Shown: one piece after another, positions 4,840-6,107 of the stretch | Position numbering within the stretch: the stretch's first letter is position 1 | Layout of the letters: every line of letters begins with the position of its first letter | Source: Pseudomonadota bacterium | GTDB taxonomy: Bacteria > Pseudomonadota > Alphaproteobacteria > Caulobacterales > Caulobacteraceae | Length of the DNA: 6,107 nucleotides | Assembly (NCBI GenBank): GCA_023424215.1 | Contig: JAFAEC010000186.1 | Span: forward strand, 1 to 6,107 | Reading direction: 5' to 3' | Translations under genes and position numbers: made by a program | The notes under the pieces: model-generated | What the model was told of the DNA's origin: nothing | What the model saw: the letters and a program-made list of their open reading frames with translations, nothing else | Databases searched by the model: none

Positions 4840-5873
4840 AGCAGAAGTTCGTCTACCTCGACGACACCCCCGGCGAGACGCGGGGAATCATCTGCGACGA
4901 CGTCGGCTTCCAACTGGTGCTGACCCGGTTCGACGGGGAAGATGAGCAGGAGCGGCTGGAAGCGCGGTCGGTCGGCCGGGTGGCCCGACTGGAGGCGGAC
5001 CGCAGGGGCGCCTTCGTGGAACTCAGGGCAGGGCAGGCGGCCTCGGCCTTCCTGCCCCTGTCAGGTCCGCAGCGTGTCGAGGCAGGTCAGAAGATCGAGG
5101 TCCAGGTCGTCTCGGAGCGACGCGAGATGAAGGGCGTCGTTCTCGGCCTGCGCGGCCCGGCCGAGGGCGAAACTCGTCTGCTGTCGCCGGGCCCTACGGT
5201 GGAGCAATGGCTGGAACGCCTGGCGCCGGGGATGGAGCCGATTCGTGGTCTGCACGCGATCGACGCCGGCTGGAGAGCGGTGCAGGAGGCGGACGGGCAG
5301 CCGTTTCTGACCGGGGGCCTGTCGGTTACAGTCGAGCGAACCCGCGCCATGGTGACCGCCGACATCGACTACAATGCTCCCGGCTCGCGCCTGACCCCGC
5401 GCGACCGGCTGGAGATCAACCGCAAGGCGCTGGCGCGGATCGCGCAGACCTTGAGGCTGCGCAGCCTCGGCGGGCTGGTCGCCATCGACCTGTTGGGCGT
5501 GGGCCACGACGGCGACGCCATCTCCAGGGCGGCGAAGTCGGCCTTCGGTCCCGATCCGGAGATCGCCTACGGCCCCGTGAACCGTTTCGGGGTGCTGATG
5601 ATCTCCCTGCCGTGGCGGTTCACGCCGTTGGCCGAGCGGCTCTATCGTCATCCGGCTTCTCGCAGCTACTGGCCCCGCGCCGGGGCGGCGGAGGCGACCC
5701 GCAGGCTGCGCCACGCGCTGCTTTCGGATACGACGACCGCGCGGGTGGCCGTGCGCTGTCCGACCCAGATCGCGGAGCTGGCGGCGCCCCTGGTGGCGCA
5801 ACTGGGCCCGCGAGCCCACCTGAGGGAAGACGACAGCCTGAGACCCGGCGAGTTCGTCCTCGAGACGGAATGA
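4836..5873 (+). CDS. Short ribonuclease E/G family protein
   Basis: GTG at 4836 inside the maf stop opens a 345-residue frame. Residues about 46-104 look like the RNase E/G S1 domain (VGRVARLEADRRGAFVEL, ASAFLPL, GQKIEVQVVSE, KGVVLGL). Residues about 160-265 match the catalytic DNase I-like region: GGLSVTVERTRAMVTADIDYN with Asp178 and Asn180 equal to E. coli Asp303 and Asn305, then LRSLGGLVAIDLL with Asp218 equal to Asp346, and VNRFGVLMISLPWR. Between the S1 and catalytic parts only about 70 residues remain, much less than in RNase E, so the 5'-sensor region is largely missing. The CPxCxG zinc-link that follows in RNase E and G is absent; the protein has only two cysteines (20 and 308). It is thus a reduced paralogue, probably still able to bind metal but perhaps monomeric. 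Such short forms are, to my knowledge, common between maf and yacG in alphaproteobacteria. A role in RNA processing is inferred. Confidence 0.88.
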   Translation: MKQKFVYLDDTPGETRGIICDDVGFQLVLTRFDGEDEQERLEARSVGRVARLEADRRGAFVELRAGQAASAFLPLSGPQRVEAGQKIEVQVVSERREMKGVVLGLRGPAEGETRLLSPGPTVEQWLERLAPGMEPIRGLHAIDAGWRAVQEADGQPFLTGGLSVTVERTRAMVTADIDYNAPGSRLTPRDRLEINRKALARIAQTLRLRSLGGLVAIDLLGVGHDGDAISRAAKSAFGPDPEIAYGPVNRFGVLMISLPWRFTPLAERLYRHPASRSYWPRAGAAEATRRLRHALLSDTTTARVAVRCPTQIAELAAPLVAQLGPRAHLREDDSLRPGEFVLETE

Positions 5874-6040
5874 CCATGGCGACCTGTCCAATCTGCCGCC
5901 AGCGCGAGGCGGACCCCAAGTACCGGCCGTTCTGCTCGAAGCGCTGCGCGGACCTCGATCTGCAGCGCTGGTTCAGCGGCGGCTACGCCATCCCGGACAG
6001 CGTCGACGATCCGTCCGGCGAGCCGCGCGAAGAAGACTGA
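5870..6040 (+). CDS. yacG: Zinc-ribbon DNA gyrase inhibitor family protein
   Basis: ATG at 5870 overlaps the preceding stop (ATGA) and gives 56 residues; a second ATG at 5876 would give 54 and cannot be excluded. The four zinc ligands are Cys6, Cys9 (CPIC), Cys22 and Cys26 (PFCSKRC), followed by ADLDLQRWFSGGYAIP, the typical YacG core. YacG of E. coli binds GyrB and inhibits DNA gyrase; that activity is taken from the family and not shown here. The tail after residue 42 is acidic and probably disordered (DSVDDPSGEPREED). It is the last gene of the run and is translationally coupled to the RNase E/G-like gene. No clear terminator follows within the window. Confidence 0.95.
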   Translation: MTMATCPICRQREADPKYRPFCSKRCADLDLQRWFSGGYAIPDSVDDPSGEPREED

Positions 6041-6049
6041 TCTGACCGC

Positions 6050-6078
6050 TTGCCACCCCCAGGGCGCTCGCTTATAGA
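6050..6078 (+). promoter_or_regulatory. Strong sigma-70-like promoter for a gene beyond the window
   Basis: TTGCCA (6050-6055) and TATAGA (6073-6078) are separated by exactly 17 bases, with a G/C-rich spacer and a GC-rich start region (CGACGCTCCCGCG). This form is typical of stable-RNA promoters in alphaproteobacteria, so a tRNA or other RNA gene may follow, but nothing of it is visible. The expected start is near 6085. Confidence 0.6.
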
Positions 6079-6091
6079 CGACGCTCCCGCG

Positions 6092-6107
6092 AGGCGACGG
6101 TTCGCCT
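6092..6107. repeat. Inverted repeat at the window edge
   Basis: AGGCGA (6092-6097) and TCGCCT (6102-6107) form a perfect six-base stem with the loop CGGT. It lies just after the expected transcription start of the promoter at 6050-6078, and the right arm ends at the window edge, so the stem may be longer. Confidence 0.35.

Noticed and set aside
5061..5891. Minus-strand open frame of 276 codons
   Set aside because: It is a shadow of the RNase E/G-like gene with low-complexity Arg/Gln/Ala text.

Overview
The window looks like a chromosomal piece of a high-G+C alphaproteobacterium, most likely Caulobacterales (Brevundimonas or Caulobacter type). The reasons are the gene order murA - DUF2948 - UPF0262 - infA - maf - RNase E/G - yacG, heavy use of GTG starts and 4-bp start/stop overlaps, and the very high G+C of the coding part (48 of 60 bases in the sample 2221-2280). 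The genus is an inference; no rRNA marker is present.

Left third (1-1238), accessory. The window opens inside the C-terminal end of an IS3-family transposase (+ strand), whose IS end appears to lie near 173. Two minus-strand genes follow: a 162-residue protein of unknown function (770 to 282) with an apparent frameshift at its N-terminus, and a 70-residue Ala/Lys/Arg-rich helical protein (1071 to 859). This part is much less G+C-rich (32 of 60 in the sample 181-240) and lies directly downstream of the 3' end of a tRNA-Thr(GGT) gene (1313 to 1239), the usual place for island insertion. No integrase or att repeat is visible in the window. A C(UUCG)G hairpin at 1202-1223 closes the tRNA unit.

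Middle (1314-1701). Divergent promoter-like elements serve the tRNA (minus) and a 57-residue Pro/Ala-then-basic small protein (1413-1586). A second promoter-like element (1616-1644) precedes murA.

Right two thirds (1702-6040), core operon on the + strand. murA makes the first committed peptidoglycan precursor. DUF2948 and UPF0262 are alphaproteobacterial proteins of unknown role, coupled to murA by overlapping start/stop codons. After a 108-bp gap come infA (initiation factor IF-1), maf (nucleotide pyrophosphatase), a reduced RNase E/G-family protein and yacG (zinc-ribbon gyrase inhibitor family). The last three are tightly packed with infA. The set joins cell-wall synthesis, translation initiation, nucleotide-pool cleaning and RNA turnover. 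The window ends just after a strong promoter-like element (6050-6078) for a gene beyond the edge.

I do not see a clear new defence, mobile or regulatory system. The most notable items are the shortened RNase E/G protein without its zinc-link cysteines, the broken N-terminus of the accessory 162-residue gene, and the small protein upstream of murA with a possible leaderless start.
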